Below, one piece after another: positions 26,475-34,787 of a stretch of DNA of 64,000 bases. The notes beneath the pieces were generated by a model. It worked only from the letters and a program-made list of their open reading frames with translations. It did no database searches and had not been told where the DNA came from. The number at the start of each line of letters is the position of its first letter. Within the stretch, counting starts at the first letter, position 1. Source of the DNA: Pseudomonas marginalis (GTDB lineage Bacteria > Pseudomonadota > Gammaproteobacteria > Pseudomonadales > Pseudomonadaceae); contig NZ_FNSU01000003.1 of NCBI RefSeq assembly GCF_900105325.1, positions 1,612,001 to 1,676,000 of the forward strand, read 5' to 3'. Position numbers and translations under genes: made by a program.

Positions 26475-26490
26475 ACCGCCAACGTTGAAC

Positions 26491-26524
26491 GCAAACAGGC
26501 GCCTTTCGGCGCCTGTTTTGCTTT
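26491..26524 (+). terminator. Intrinsic terminator after the PfpI gene
   Basis: AACAGGCGCC - TTTC - GGCGCCTGTT followed by TTGCTTT: a 10-bp perfect stem with a tetraloop and a short T-rich tail. Confidence 0.85.
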
Positions 26525-26535
26525 ACCCCTGCCAC

Positions 26536-26742
26536 TCAGCTTTTACGCTGTTCCGGCATCTCCCGCTTGGGCCCGAACATGGCCCATGCAATCAGGCCCA
26601 GCAGCGGTACGAAGATCAGGATCACCAGCCATAAGCCCTTGGTCTCCCAGCCACTGGTGCTGCGCAATACGATATTGATCGCCCACAATTCCAAAAGCAG
26701 CAGAACTACCGCCAACGCAATCCAGATATATTGAATTTCCAT
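26536..26742 (-). CDS. PLDc_N-domain small membrane protein
   Basis: A 68-residue protein with two membrane helices (about 5-25 and 40-58) and the WLVILIFVPLLGLIAWAMFG segment typical of the phospholipase D N-terminal (cardiolipin synthase N) domain. Stand-alone members are inner-membrane proteins of unknown role. Confidence 0.75.
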   Translation of the reverse strand: MEIQYIWIALAVVLLLLELWAINIVLRSTSGWETKGLWLVILIFVPLLGLIAWAMFGPKREMPEQRKS

Positions 26743-26998
26743 GCTTCACCTCCTAGGTCGTATGCGTTAGTTCAAGCATCGGCCGCGAGGGTTCATTTAA
26801 ATTTTCCTGGGTGGTGGAATGCAACGTGCCCCCAGGCCGACCATGCAACCTGCACGACAGGCCCTCTCTCCAATCCTCTTCAACCAATTGAATTAAAAGG
26901 CCAATTTAAAATCGCTCAAGTTGGTACGCCTGATGCACCACTGCACGGGACGAGGCGTGCATATCGACGCGCCCTGAGTTTCCCGTGAGGTGTCACCG

Positions 26999-27475
26999 AT
27001 GAATGCCATTGACCTGCTCAAAGCCGACCACGAACGCGTAAAGGCCCTGTTGACTCAATTGAGTGAATCCACCGAACGCGGGGTGAAAAAGCGCACGGAG
27101 CTGCTGGCCAAGCTGGAAGCGGAAATCAGCCTGCACACCAGGCTGGAAGAAGAAATCCTCTACCCGGCGTTCAGAAAGGCCGGCGGCAAGGAACAGGACA
27201 TCATGTACCACGAGGCCAAGGAAGAGCACCGCACCGTCGACGCCCTGGTGCTGCCCGACCTGAAGCAGACCGAACCGTCGACCACCGAGTTTTCCGGCCG
27301 CGTCAAGGTGGTCAAGGAATTGCTCGAGCACCATATCGAAGAAGAGGAAACCGAGATGTTCCCTCAGGCCAAAAAACTGCTCGGCAAGGCGCTGCTTGAA
27401 GAGTTGGGCGCCGAAATGGAAGCCATGAAAGCGGCGCATAAAAAGTCGCAATCAAGCAAGCCCATGGCGGCTTGA
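26999..27475 (+). CDS. Hemerythrin-domain protein
   Basis: A 158-residue four-helix protein with the hemerythrin iron ligands: DHERVK, HTRLEEEILYP, HEAKEEH and HHIEEEETEMFP. A GTG three codons upstream (26990) is an alternative start, but the ATG at 26999 has the better-spaced TGAGG. Such proteins bind a di-iron site and are linked to O2, NO or oxidative stress responses. Confidence 0.85.
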   Translation: MNAIDLLKADHERVKALLTQLSESTERGVKKRTELLAKLEAEISLHTRLEEEILYPAFRKAGGKEQDIMYHEAKEEHRTVDALVLPDLKQTEPSTTEFSGRVKVVKELLEHHIEEEETEMFPQAKKLLGKALLEELGAEMEAMKAAHKKSQSSKPMAA

Positions 27476-27488
27476 TCGAGGCAGGACC

Positions 27489-27513
27489 GGAGCCTGGAAT
27501 TCATCCAGGCTCC
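27489..27513 (+). terminator. Hairpin after the hemerythrin gene
   Basis: A 9-bp perfect stem (GGAGCCTGG with CCAGGCTCC, 7-nt loop) just after the stop codon; no T run follows, so it may be a processing or stabilising hairpin rather than a terminator. Confidence 0.5.
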
Positions 27514-27543
27514 TGATACATCTACACGATAGGGGATAGCGTC

Positions 27544-27822
27544 ATGAAGACCAGATCGTCCCAACGGATTGTGCTTATCGTCGGCCTGTCAGCCCTGCTC
27601 TCCGGCCCCGCCCTCGCCGCCTTTGGCGATAACCCGGAACCTGCCGCCAACGCCTTGAGTGGCGACAGCGCCGCCGGCACCGCCCTGCCACCGGGGACCT
27701 ACCCCAGCAGCCCCTCGGACAGCGACAAAAAAACCAAGGACACCGCCAAACCGCCGAGCAAACCCGTCAGGCCGGCTGACACCCCTAAAGACGACAAGGA
27801 AAAACCCCGCTCAGGCAGCTGA
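27544..27822 (+). CDS. Small exported Pro/Lys-rich protein of unknown function
   Basis: A 92-residue protein: a clear signal peptide (LIVGLSALLSGPALAAF, cleavage near residue 26), then a low-complexity Pro/Asp/Lys/Ser-rich tail, probably disordered in the periplasm. The ATG has no close strong ribosome site (GGGGATAG nearby). Its 3' end overlaps the convergent DUF3079 gene by 12 bp. Not recognised. Confidence 0.6.
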   Translation: MKTRSSQRIVLIVGLSALLSGPALAAFGDNPEPAANALSGDSAAGTALPPGTYPSSPSDSDKKTKDTAKPPSKPVRPADTPKDDKEKPRSGS

Positions 27823-28020
27823 CGGCTCATCCGCCACCGGCGGCTCGGGCGCAAGCCCCCAGTCGCCATGCTCGTACCAGTCATCCCCGATCATCTCGGC
27901 CGGGTGCATGGTGCGGTCGGCGCCATTGCCGCAAGCCAGGTCGGTGGCAGCACAGTAGCGATCACAGCCCCAACAGATACGTTCGGGATGCTTGGGGTGC
28001 AGCGGAAAAGGCTTGGCCAT
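27811..28020 (-). CDS. DUF3079 small Cys-rich protein
   Basis: A 69-residue protein starting MAKPFPLHPKHPERICWGCD, with conserved cysteines (CWGCDRYC and LACGNG) typical of DUF3079, probably a metal-binding knuckle. Function unknown. An in-frame upstream start at 28137 adds residues with no family match and is not favoured. Confidence 0.8.
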   Translation of the reverse strand: MAKPFPLHPKHPERICWGCDRYCAATDLACGNGADRTMHPAEMIGDDWYEHGDWGLAPEPPVADEPSAA

Positions 28021-28124
28021 GAGTCGACTCCCTGGCGACGAACACTCCCTGCAACCTACCCCCATACAGCCTGTACAACCTTGACCGGCATCAAGCCTGG
28101 CCAAGATGAAATATCCTCGGAACT

Positions 28125-28143
28125 TGACAAGAATCATTATTAT
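28125..28143 (+). promoter_or_regulatory. Fur box candidate
   Basis: TGACAAGAATCATTATTAT matches the right half of the Fur consensus (AATCATTAT) exactly and the left half partly. It lies 57 bp before the first gene of an iron-uptake operon. Confidence 0.6.
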
Positions 28144-28199
28144 TTACTGCTGATCTTCCTAGACTCGGGTTCTCTCTCCACACCCATCAGGAAGCCTCC

Positions 28200-28730
28200 A
28201 TGCATACCCCTTCTTTGCTGTGCCTTGCCCTGCTGCTGAGCACCTCCGTGGCAGTTGCCAAGGAGTATCCAATCGGCGAACCGCAACACTGCCCGGGCCT
28301 GGAAATCGGCGCGGTGTACCTCCAGCCGATCGAGATGGCACCCGCCGGCATGATGCGCGCCACGGCCGATTCCGATGTGCACCTGGAGGCCGATGTACGC
28401 GCCACGGCGGACAACGCCCAAGGGTTTCAGGAGGGCAGTTTCGTGCCCTACCTCAACCTGTCTTTCACCCTGAAGAAACAAGGCAGCGACACGCCCATCA
28501 GCGGCGACTTCCACGCCATGGTCGCCAACGACGGGCCGCACTACGGCGATAACGTCAAGCTGCAAGGCCCGGGCAAATACACCCTCACCTTCAGCGTATT
28601 GCCGCCCACCGGCCACCACTCCCTGGGCCGTCATACCGACAAGGAAACCGGGGTCGCCCCGTGGTTCGAACGCTGCGAAGTGCACTACGAATTCGTCTAC
28701 GCCGGCATCGGCAAAAAAGGCGGCTATTGA
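28200..28730 (+). CDS. ftrA: Periplasmic iron-binding protein, P19/FtrA type
   Basis: A 176-residue exported protein (signal peptide about 20 residues). The mature part matches the P19/FtrA/Tp34 family: GEPQHCPGLEIGAVYLQPIE, FHAMVANDGPHYGDNV with copper/iron-ligand His and Met, and the hallmark GRHTDKETGVAPWF near residue 145. It binds iron (often with copper) in the periplasm and feeds an Ftr1-type permease. First gene of a four-gene operon; its stop overlaps the next ATG (TGATG). Confidence 0.85.
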   Translation: MHTPSLLCLALLLSTSVAVAKEYPIGEPQHCPGLEIGAVYLQPIEMAPAGMMRATADSDVHLEADVRATADNAQGFQEGSFVPYLNLSFTLKKQGSDTPISGDFHAMVANDGPHYGDNVKLQGPGKYTLTFSVLPPTGHHSLGRHTDKETGVAPWFERCEVHYEFVYAGIGKKGGY

Positions 28731-29053
28731 TGCGCCGCGCCCTGTTGCTCGGCGGCCTGCTGCTAAGCGGTGCGGCAGTGGCGGCGCCGTTGCCCACCTA
28801 TGAGTTGAGCCTGCAGGACGGCCACTTCGACCCGCCACAACTGGTGGTCAAGGCCGATGAGCGTTTCAAGATCGTGCTCAAGAACATCGGCCAAGGCCCG
28901 GCCGAATTCGAAAGCACGCCGTTGCGGGTCGAGAAGGTGTTGTCTGCGGGGGTGACCACCTTTGTGGTGATCCACCCGCTCAAGCCGGGGTTGTACCCGT
29001 TCGTCGACGAGTTCAACCCACAGTTGCCCGAAGGCAGCATCCTCGCCGAATAG
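28730..29053 (+). CDS. ftrB: Cupredoxin-domain periplasmic protein, FtrB type
   Basis: A 107-residue protein with signal peptide (about 18 residues) and a cupredoxin-like beta fold (LQDGHFDPPQLVVKADERFK, EFESTPLRVEKVL, FVDEFNPQLPEGSI). The ATG overlaps the stop of the upstream gene. FtrB proteins are proposed to oxidise Fe(II) for coupled transport. The usual Cys/Met copper ligands are not obvious, as in other FtrB-like proteins. Confidence 0.78.
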   Translation: MRRALLLGGLLLSGAAVAAPLPTYELSLQDGHFDPPQLVVKADERFKIVLKNIGQGPAEFESTPLRVEKVLSAGVTTFVVIHPLKPGLYPFVDEFNPQLPEGSILAE

Positions 29054-29062
29054 GAGCCGTTG

Positions 29063-29902
29063 ATGAATCAATCGATGTTTATTGTCTGGCGTGAAAGCGT
29101 CGAGGCCCTGCTGGTGATCGGTATCCTGCAGGCCTGGATCAGCCGCCAGGCCGGCCATGCGCAACTGGCCCGCTTCCTCTGGGCCGGGGTGCTGCTGGGG
29201 TTGCTGTGTTCGGCCGGGCTGGCCGGTTTGATGCTGTGGGCCGGTGACACCATGACCGGCCCACAGGGCGAGTGGCTGCAAGCGGCGCTGACCCTGTTGG
29301 CCAGCGGCTTGATGGTGCAGATGGTGTTCTGGATGCACCGCAACGCGGCCACGCTCAAACACAGCCTGGTACGCGAGGCCGACGAGCGCCTGGCTCGCCA
29401 GGGCGGCTGGGGCGTGCTGTTACTGGCGCTGCTGGCGGTGAGCCGCGAAGGCAGTGAAACCGTGGTGTTTTTGTATGGCGCCGGAGCGCGCCTGCACGAT
29501 GAGGCGCAAGGCCTGTTCGCCGTCGGCGGTGTGCTCGGCCTGGCACTGGCGGGGCTCACCGTGCTGCTGTTGCGCGGCAGTCGGCGCTTTATCTCCTGGT
29601 CACGGTTTTTCGCCCTCAGCGAGGCGCTGCTGTTGCTGCTCGGCGGTGCCTTGCTGGTCGCGGCCGTGGACCGTATCAGTGGGCAACTACTGGGTATGGA
29701 CATGCCCGAGTGGGTCTACGCCGCAATCGGTGACAGCCGCTGGGACAGCAGCGCGCTGCTCAGCGACAGCCACGGCCTGGGCGCGCTGCTGGCCGACTTT
29801 GCCGGCTACCGCGCGGCCCCCAGCCTTATCACCGTGTTGGTACTGCTCGGCTACTGGCTATGGGTGGGCAACTGCCTGCGTCGCTCACGGCGCGCGGCAT
29901 GA
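29063..29902 (+). CDS. ftrC: FTR1-family iron permease
   Basis: A 279-residue inner membrane protein with about seven helices and both REXXE iron motifs: RESVE at residues 10-14 and REGSE near 128. FTR1 permeases carry iron across the inner membrane coupled to oxidation. GGAG lies 8 bp before the ATG. Its last codons overlap the next gene by 4 bp. Confidence 0.9.
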   Translation: MNQSMFIVWRESVEALLVIGILQAWISRQAGHAQLARFLWAGVLLGLLCSAGLAGLMLWAGDTMTGPQGEWLQAALTLLASGLMVQMVFWMHRNAATLKHSLVREADERLARQGGWGVLLLALLAVSREGSETVVFLYGAGARLHDEAQGLFAVGGVLGLALAGLTVLLLRGSRRFISWSRFFALSEALLLLLGGALLVAAVDRISGQLLGMDMPEWVYAAIGDSRWDSSALLSDSHGLGALLADFAGYRAAPSLITVLVLLGYWLWVGNCLRRSRRAA

Positions 29903-31254
29903 GCTGGCTGCAGCAACTGGGCGATGGCATGCGCCGCCATGCCCGGCTGATCCGTGCCATGCAATGGGCGGTGGTGCTGGCGTATGCCGTGCTGCTGGTA
30001 CTGCCCGCCGTGCTGCCGTTGCCCGATAGCCAAGCGCGCATGGTGAACAACCTGACGCTGCTCGCGCAATTTATCTTCTGGGGGATCTGGTGGCCGTTCG
30101 TGTTGCTGTCAATGGTGCTGTTCGGGCGCCTGTGGTGCGGCGTGCTGTGCCCGGAGGGTTCGCTGAGCGAATGGGCCAGCCAGCACGGGCGCGGCCTCGG
30201 CATACCGCGCTGGCTGCGTTGGGGCGGCTGGCCGACCCTGGGCTTTTGCCTCACCACGCTCTACGGCCAGTTGATCAGCGTGTACGACTACGCCCAGGCA
30301 GCATTGCTGATCCTCGGCGGCTCGACGTTGGCGGCGGTGGCGGTCGGCCTGCTGTTCGTGCGCGGCAAGCGCGTGTGGTGCCGTTACCTGTGCCCGGTGA
30401 GCGGCGTGTTCGCCCTGCTCGCCCGCCTGGCGCCGGTGCATTTCGCCGTGGATGAACAACGCTGGAAAGCCAACGACGCCCCGCGCCTGCCGCTGCCCAA
30501 CTGCGCGCCACTCCTGGACATCCGCCGCCTGCAAGGCGCCAGCGACTGCCACGCCTGTGGCCGTTGCAGCGGGCAACGCGGCGCGGTGCAACTGATCGCT
30601 CGCTCATGCAATCAGGAGATTCTCCACGCGCCCCATCAACCCGGCTCACCGTGGGATGCGCGCCTGCTGCTGTTTGGCGTGATCGGCCTGGCCATGGGCG
30701 CGTTCCAATGGACCGTAAGCCCGTGGTTTATCGCGCTCAAACAAACACTCGCCGAATGGCTGGTAAGCCGCGACTGGCTATGGCTGCTGCAAGACAACGC
30801 GCCCTGGTGGCTGCTCACCCACTACCCGCCACTCAACGACAGCTTCAGTTGGCTCGATGGCCTGTGCATCGTGCTGTACCTGGCTGGCAGCGCACTGCTG
30901 CTCGGCGGTGGCTGCTGGCTGCTGCTGCGCCTGGCCGCGTCTGTGGCCGGCGACCGCGCACTGTTTCGGCCCTTGGCACTGACACTCACGCCCCTGGGGG
31001 GTGCAGGGCTGTTCCTGGGGCTGTCGGCGACGACGGTGAAGTTGTTGCGCTATGAAGGGTTGGCATTGACGTGGGTGCAACCGGCTCGTGCACTGGTGTT
31101 GAGCGCGGCGATTGGCTGGTGCTTGTGGTTGGGCTGGCGGCAGCTCCAGGGGCTTGGAACCCGACCGCGCTGCCTGGGGTGGTTGTGCGTACTGCTGAGT
31201 AACGGGCTGGTGGGGTGTGGCTGGTGGTTGCAGTTCTGGGGGTGGGCTGGCTGA
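29899..31254 (+). CDS. ftrD: Membrane polyferredoxin, FtrD/NapH-like
   Basis: A 451-residue membrane protein: N-terminal helices with LWCGVLCPEG and WCRYLCPVSG (NapH/CcoG-like cysteine motifs), a cytoplasmic or periplasmic iron-sulfur segment (CHACGRCSGQRGAVQL near residue 220), then further helices. FtrD is proposed to recycle the electron taken from Fe(II) by FtrB. Overlap with ftrC supports one operon. Confidence 0.85.
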   Translation: MSWLQQLGDGMRRHARLIRAMQWAVVLAYAVLLVLPAVLPLPDSQARMVNNLTLLAQFIFWGIWWPFVLLSMVLFGRLWCGVLCPEGSLSEWASQHGRGLGIPRWLRWGGWPTLGFCLTTLYGQLISVYDYAQAALLILGGSTLAAVAVGLLFVRGKRVWCRYLCPVSGVFALLARLAPVHFAVDEQRWKANDAPRLPLPNCAPLLDIRRLQGASDCHACGRCSGQRGAVQLIARSCNQEILHAPHQPGSPWDARLLLFGVIGLAMGAFQWTVSPWFIALKQTLAEWLVSRDWLWLLQDNAPWWLLTHYPPLNDSFSWLDGLCIVLYLAGSALLLGGGCWLLLRLAASVAGDRALFRPLALTLTPLGGAGLFLGLSATTVKLLRYEGLALTWVQPARALVLSAAIGWCLWLGWRQLQGLGTRPRCLGWLCVLLSNGLVGCGWWLQFWGWAG

Positions 31255-31268
31255 TGCACACCGATCCA

Positions 31269-32203
31269 AATGTGGGAGGGGGCTTGCCCCTGATGAGCAT
31301 GGGTATCTGTGGCGCGGGCGCTTGCTCCCGTGGCGGCCTTCGGGCCGACCATGTCGTTGGAGTTGACCGGTTGGAATGAGTACATATCCGTTGCTGCGGT
31401 AACGGCTGCTATTGGTTCCGCTCTTACAGCGGGTCACTTTTGGAAAGAGCCCAAAAGTAACCAAAAGGCTCTCGCCCCACCACTCGGTACCTCGCCTAGG
31501 CTCGGTATGCCCGAACGCAGGCTTGAATCCGTGGGCCGCCGTCATGGGCCATCCTTGGCCCAGGACGGCTAACCCGGCGTCCTGCCGGGTTGCCCACGGA
31601 TTCAAGCCTGTGTTCGGCCAGCGTGGTTAACGGGGCGCCTGAGATCAAGATCAAAAGCCAGAGCAAAAGCAGCCTGAGGTCTACCTGCTGGATGGAGATC
31701 CAAATGTGGGAGGGGCGGTGCGACGATTCGACAAGCCCGCTCACCACAGAGTTATGTGTCAGCCTTTAAGAGTTGTGTAGATACCTATGCTCATCGGGGG
31801 CAAGCCCCCTCCCACATTTTTAACCCAGTACACCAGACTCAACTCCGGTCGGCTCTAAGGCCGCCGCGCTTTGGCTTTTGATCTCAAATCGCCCCGTCAA
31901 ACACGCTGGCCGAACGCAGGCTTTGGAGCGTGGGTAACCCGGCAGGACGCCGGGTTAGCCGCGCTGGGCCAAGGATGGCCCATCGCGGCGGCCCACGCTC
32001 CAAAGCCTTCGTTCGGGCACACCGAGCCTAGGCGAGGTGCCGAGTGTTGGGGCGAAGCGTTTTTGGTTACTTTTGGCGCTCTTCCAAAAGTGACCCGCTG
32101 TAAGAGCGGAACCCTAAGTGGCCGTGACCGCAGCAATGGATATGTACTCAATCAAATCCAACGACATGGTCGACCCGAAGGCCGCCACGGAAACAAGCCC
32201 CCT
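31269..32203. repeat. Large two-armed inverted element, copy 2 (complete)
   Basis: Left arm 31269-31650, central REPIN 31703-31818, right arm about 31850-32203 in inverted orientation. Same architecture and hairpins as copy 1. The whole 31255-32220 gap is accounted for by it. Confidence 0.85.
31703..31818. repeat. Central REPIN of element copy 2, recombinant left half
   Basis: The left half starts as the extended REP (GTGGGAGGGGCGGTGCGACG) and then switches to ACAAGCCCGCTCACCACA, the motif of a different REP family; the right half is the ordinary GGCAAGCCCCCTCCCAC. Confidence 0.75.
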
Positions 32204-32220
32204 GACCGCACCAGCCGAAG

Positions 32221-33840
32221 TTACACCTTGAACCGCGCCACCGTCTGATGCAGCGTCCCCGCCATTCCGGCCAGGTCATGGCCTGCCGTCTCGGTATGTA
32301 TCGCGCCCTGCAACACCTGCTGGGACAGGTTGCGAATGCCCACCAGGTTGCGATCCACTTCCCGCGCCACCAGCGCCTGTTCTTCGGTGGCGCTGGCAAT
32401 CATCATATTGCGTTCGTTGATCTGCGAGATCGACCGGGTGATCTCGTCCAGCGCCTCTCCCGAGCGTTGCGCCACGTTCAAGGTCGCCTGTACCCGCTCG
32501 CTGCTGCTGTGCATGGCGGCCACGGCGTGTTCGGTGTCCTGGCGGATATTGCCGATCATCTGCTCGATCTCCTGGGTCGAGACCTGGGTACGATGGGCCA
32601 ACGCGCGCACTTCATCGGCGACCACCGCAAACCCGCGCCCGGCTTCCCCGGCGCGGGCCGCTTCGATGGCCGCGTTCAACGCCAGCAGGTTGGTCTGGTC
32701 GGCAATGCTGCGGATCACTTCGAGCACGCTACTGATGTCTTGCACACGGCCGGCCAACTGCTGGATACGCTCCGAGGTTTCCACCACACCGGTGGCCAAG
32801 GTATTGATCGACGCCACGGTTTCCTGCACCTGCGCCTGTCCACGCTGGGCGGTCTGCTCCGACAGGCGCGAAGCTTCGCTGGTGCTCACGGCATTGCGTG
32901 CCACTTCGTCGACGGCGGCGGTCATTTCATTCACCGCCGTGGCGGCCTGTTCGATTTCCTGGCCCTGCAACTGCAGGCTGCTGCTGGTCTGGCCGCTCAC
33001 CGCGCTCAACTCTTCCGACGAGCTGGCCACGCCGTCCACCGACGTCGCGATATGGCGGACCATCTGGTTAAGGTTCTGCTGCATCTGGTGCAGATTGCGC
33101 ATCACACTGCCGTCGATACTGTTGCCCAACGGCACCTCGAGGGTCAGGTCGCCCTCGGCGATATGACTCAACACCCGCGCCACCTCATCCGGCTCGCCGC
33201 CCAGCGGGCGGGTGACGCTGCGCGTGACGATCACCGCCGCCGCCGCCACCAGGGCCAGGCACAACAGGAACAGCCCGAGCATGGTGCCTCGCGCCTCGTC
33301 ATACAGGGTTTGCGCCGCCTGCTGACGCTCGGCGAACAACCGCCCCTGCATGGCCATCAACGCATCCAGGCTCTTGAACACCTCCAGCTCGGCCGGGATC
33401 ACCTGCTCTTTGAGCTGGGCCAGGCCTTGCTCGCGGGCACCCTGCCTGATTAGCGCCTGCACCTGGGTGAAGGCCGCCACGTAGGTTTCACGGTGGGTTT
33501 TCAAGGTGGCATAGGCGGCCTTGCCTTCGGCGGTGTCGAGCAGCGGCTCAAGGGTGGCGAACGCCTGGGTGATGCGTTCGCGCGTGGTGCCGATGGAGGC
33601 CTGGGCCTGCTGGTTATCCTGGTCGATCAGCAGGTCGCGGGTGTTGCGCCCGTTATCGCGCACACCGGTGGCTATCACCATGATCGGCGCGATCCGTGGC
33701 CAGTCCTGCTGCACGATCTGTTCGGACTGCTGCTTGAGGGTTGCCAGGTCGTGAAGGGCGTAAAACACCAAGCCGACCAGCGCCAGCGGCGCAATCGCGA
33801 AGCCGACGACAATGCGTTGTGCCGTGGTTAATTGCTTCAT
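32221..33840 (-). CDS. Methyl-accepting chemotaxis protein
   Basis: A 539-residue chemoreceptor from ATG 33840. First membrane helix about 10-28, a helical periplasmic sensor domain (about 30-185, four-helix-bundle type), second membrane helix about 187-208, HAMP (SVTRPLGGEPDEVARVLSHI) and the signalling hairpin with the canonical tip (DQTNLLALNAAIEAARAGE). The ligand is unknown. Its stop codon lies directly against element copy 2. Confidence 0.9.
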   Translation of the reverse strand: MKQLTTAQRIVVGFAIAPLALVGLVFYALHDLATLKQQSEQIVQQDWPRIAPIMVIATGVRDNGRNTRDLLIDQDNQQAQASIGTTRERITQAFATLEPLLDTAEGKAAYATLKTHRETYVAAFTQVQALIRQGAREQGLAQLKEQVIPAELEVFKSLDALMAMQGRLFAERQQAAQTLYDEARGTMLGLFLLCLALVAAAAVIVTRSVTRPLGGEPDEVARVLSHIAEGDLTLEVPLGNSIDGSVMRNLHQMQQNLNQMVRHIATSVDGVASSSEELSAVSGQTSSSLQLQGQEIEQAATAVNEMTAAVDEVARNAVSTSEASRLSEQTAQRGQAQVQETVASINTLATGVVETSERIQQLAGRVQDISSVLEVIRSIADQTNLLALNAAIEAARAGEAGRGFAVVADEVRALAHRTQVSTQEIEQMIGNIRQDTEHAVAAMHSSSERVQATLNVAQRSGEALDEITRSISQINERNMMIASATEEQALVAREVDRNLVGIRNLSQQVLQGAIHTETAGHDLAGMAGTLHQTVARFKV

Positions 33841-33909
33841 TGTGATAGTCCCTGATGAAAACCTGCCCGTCATGGGCAGCATCTATAAAAATCCGCTTGA
33901 GGGCGCCGA

Positions 33910-34605
33910 TCACCCTCGCAATACAAAAGCAGGAAACAACTCGCGCAATCGGCTCCATAACTCCGGCAAGGCAGCCTGTGCCGGAGAACTCGACAATTGC
34001 GCATCCAGCATGCTGGCCGTGCGCACCATTTGCACCGCAAAGCGTTGCACGCCGTTGGCTTGCAAACGCTGGGCCAGCAACAGCAACCGAGGGGGGTCGA
34101 TCAAATGCCAATGCACCGTGGTGCGGCACTCGTACTCGACGCCGCTGGCCAACAGGGTGTCGAGGCTGCGCCAGTTGGCGGCGCCGCTGTGCTTGACCTG
34201 GGTAATCAACTGGCAATCCTCGGCCAGCGCCTTGACGTCAAAGCCGACCCAATCGGCATGCCGCAACGCATTGGCAAACCCTGCCGGCTTGATCCCGGCG
34301 CTGTGCAGGCCGACGCGAAACCCCATCGCCCGCACTTCATCCATGGCCGCCGGCAAGCCTTCCTGCAAGGTCGGCTCGCCACCGCTGAACACCACGGCGT
34401 CGAGCAAGTCCTTGCGCCGCTGCAAAAACAGCAACACCCGGCGCCAATCCACCTCCGTGCTACCGCGCGGCGGGATCAGGTCCGGGTTGTGGCAGTAACG
34501 ACAGCGCCAGGCACAGCCCTGGCAAAACAGCACACAGGCGAGCATGCCAGGGTAGTCGAGGGTGGTCAGGGGCACCAGGCCCCCGACCCGTAGCGCTCGA
34601 CTCAT
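33910..34605 (-). CDS. nrdG: Anaerobic ribonucleotide reductase activase NrdG
   Basis: A 231-residue radical SAM protein with the motif C31-AWR-C35-RY-C38 (preceded by FCQGC) and PGMLACVLF. It cleaves S-adenosylmethionine to install the glycyl radical on NrdD. Its ATG overlaps by 4 bp the stop of the tiny upstream gene that carries the glycyl-radical motif, so enzyme tail and activase are translationally coupled. Confidence 0.92.
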   Translation of the reverse strand: MSRALRVGGLVPLTTLDYPGMLACVLFCQGCAWRCRYCHNPDLIPPRGSTEVDWRRVLLFLQRRKDLLDAVVFSGGEPTLQEGLPAAMDEVRAMGFRVGLHSAGIKPAGFANALRHADWVGFDVKALAEDCQLITQVKHSGAANWRSLDTLLASGVEYECRTTVHWHLIDPPRLLLLAQRLQANGVQRFAVQMVRTASMLDAQLSSSPAQAALPELWSRLRELFPAFVLRG

Positions 34606-34757
34606 TGGCGCCCGGCCACGGCGGCCGTTTCAGTGAAATGCACCCGTTCCTTGTGCTCGGATTGTTTGCCGGGATTGAACGCCGACACGGGCCGGTGATA
34701 GCCCATCACCCGGGTCCAGACTTCGCAGCGCTGACGTTGTGGCTGGGATGCTTGCAT
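34602..34757 (-). CDS. nrdD: Separate glycyl-radical C-terminal domain of anaerobic ribonucleotide reductase
   Basis: A 51-residue gene. Residues 11-35 carry CEVWTRVMGYHRPVSAFNPG followed by KQSEH, the motif that normally closes NrdD (RVxGY with the radical glycine at position 19, then the FN.GK..E signature). The ATG at 34757 has a strong AAGGAG seven bases upstream and the stop overlaps nrdG. The preceding nrdD gene stops 30 bp earlier, just after its CPKC zinc half-site. The radical domain is therefore encoded as its own polypeptide and must associate with the large subunit. A good ribosome site argues against a sequencing frameshift. Confidence 0.82.
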   Translation of the reverse strand: MQASQPQRQRCEVWTRVMGYHRPVSAFNPGKQSEHKERVHFTETAAVAGRQ

Positions 34758-34787
34758 GTGAATCTCCTTGCGGGTTGGAAGATCGGT

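Noticed and set aside
26731..26988. Open frame of 85 codons upstream of the hemerythrin gene
   Set aside because: No ribosome site, no recognisable motif and composition like non-coding DNA; the region more likely holds promoters.
29058..29071. TTGATGAATCAA near the start of ftrC as an ANR box
   Set aside because: The half-sites are two bases apart instead of four and the sequence overlaps the start codon.
34758..34787. Frameshift or sequencing error explaining the truncated NrdD
   Set aside because: The 30-bp gap contains a well-formed AAGGAG followed by ATG, and the small frame is coupled to nrdG; this looks like an evolved gene boundary. Resequencing would still settle it.
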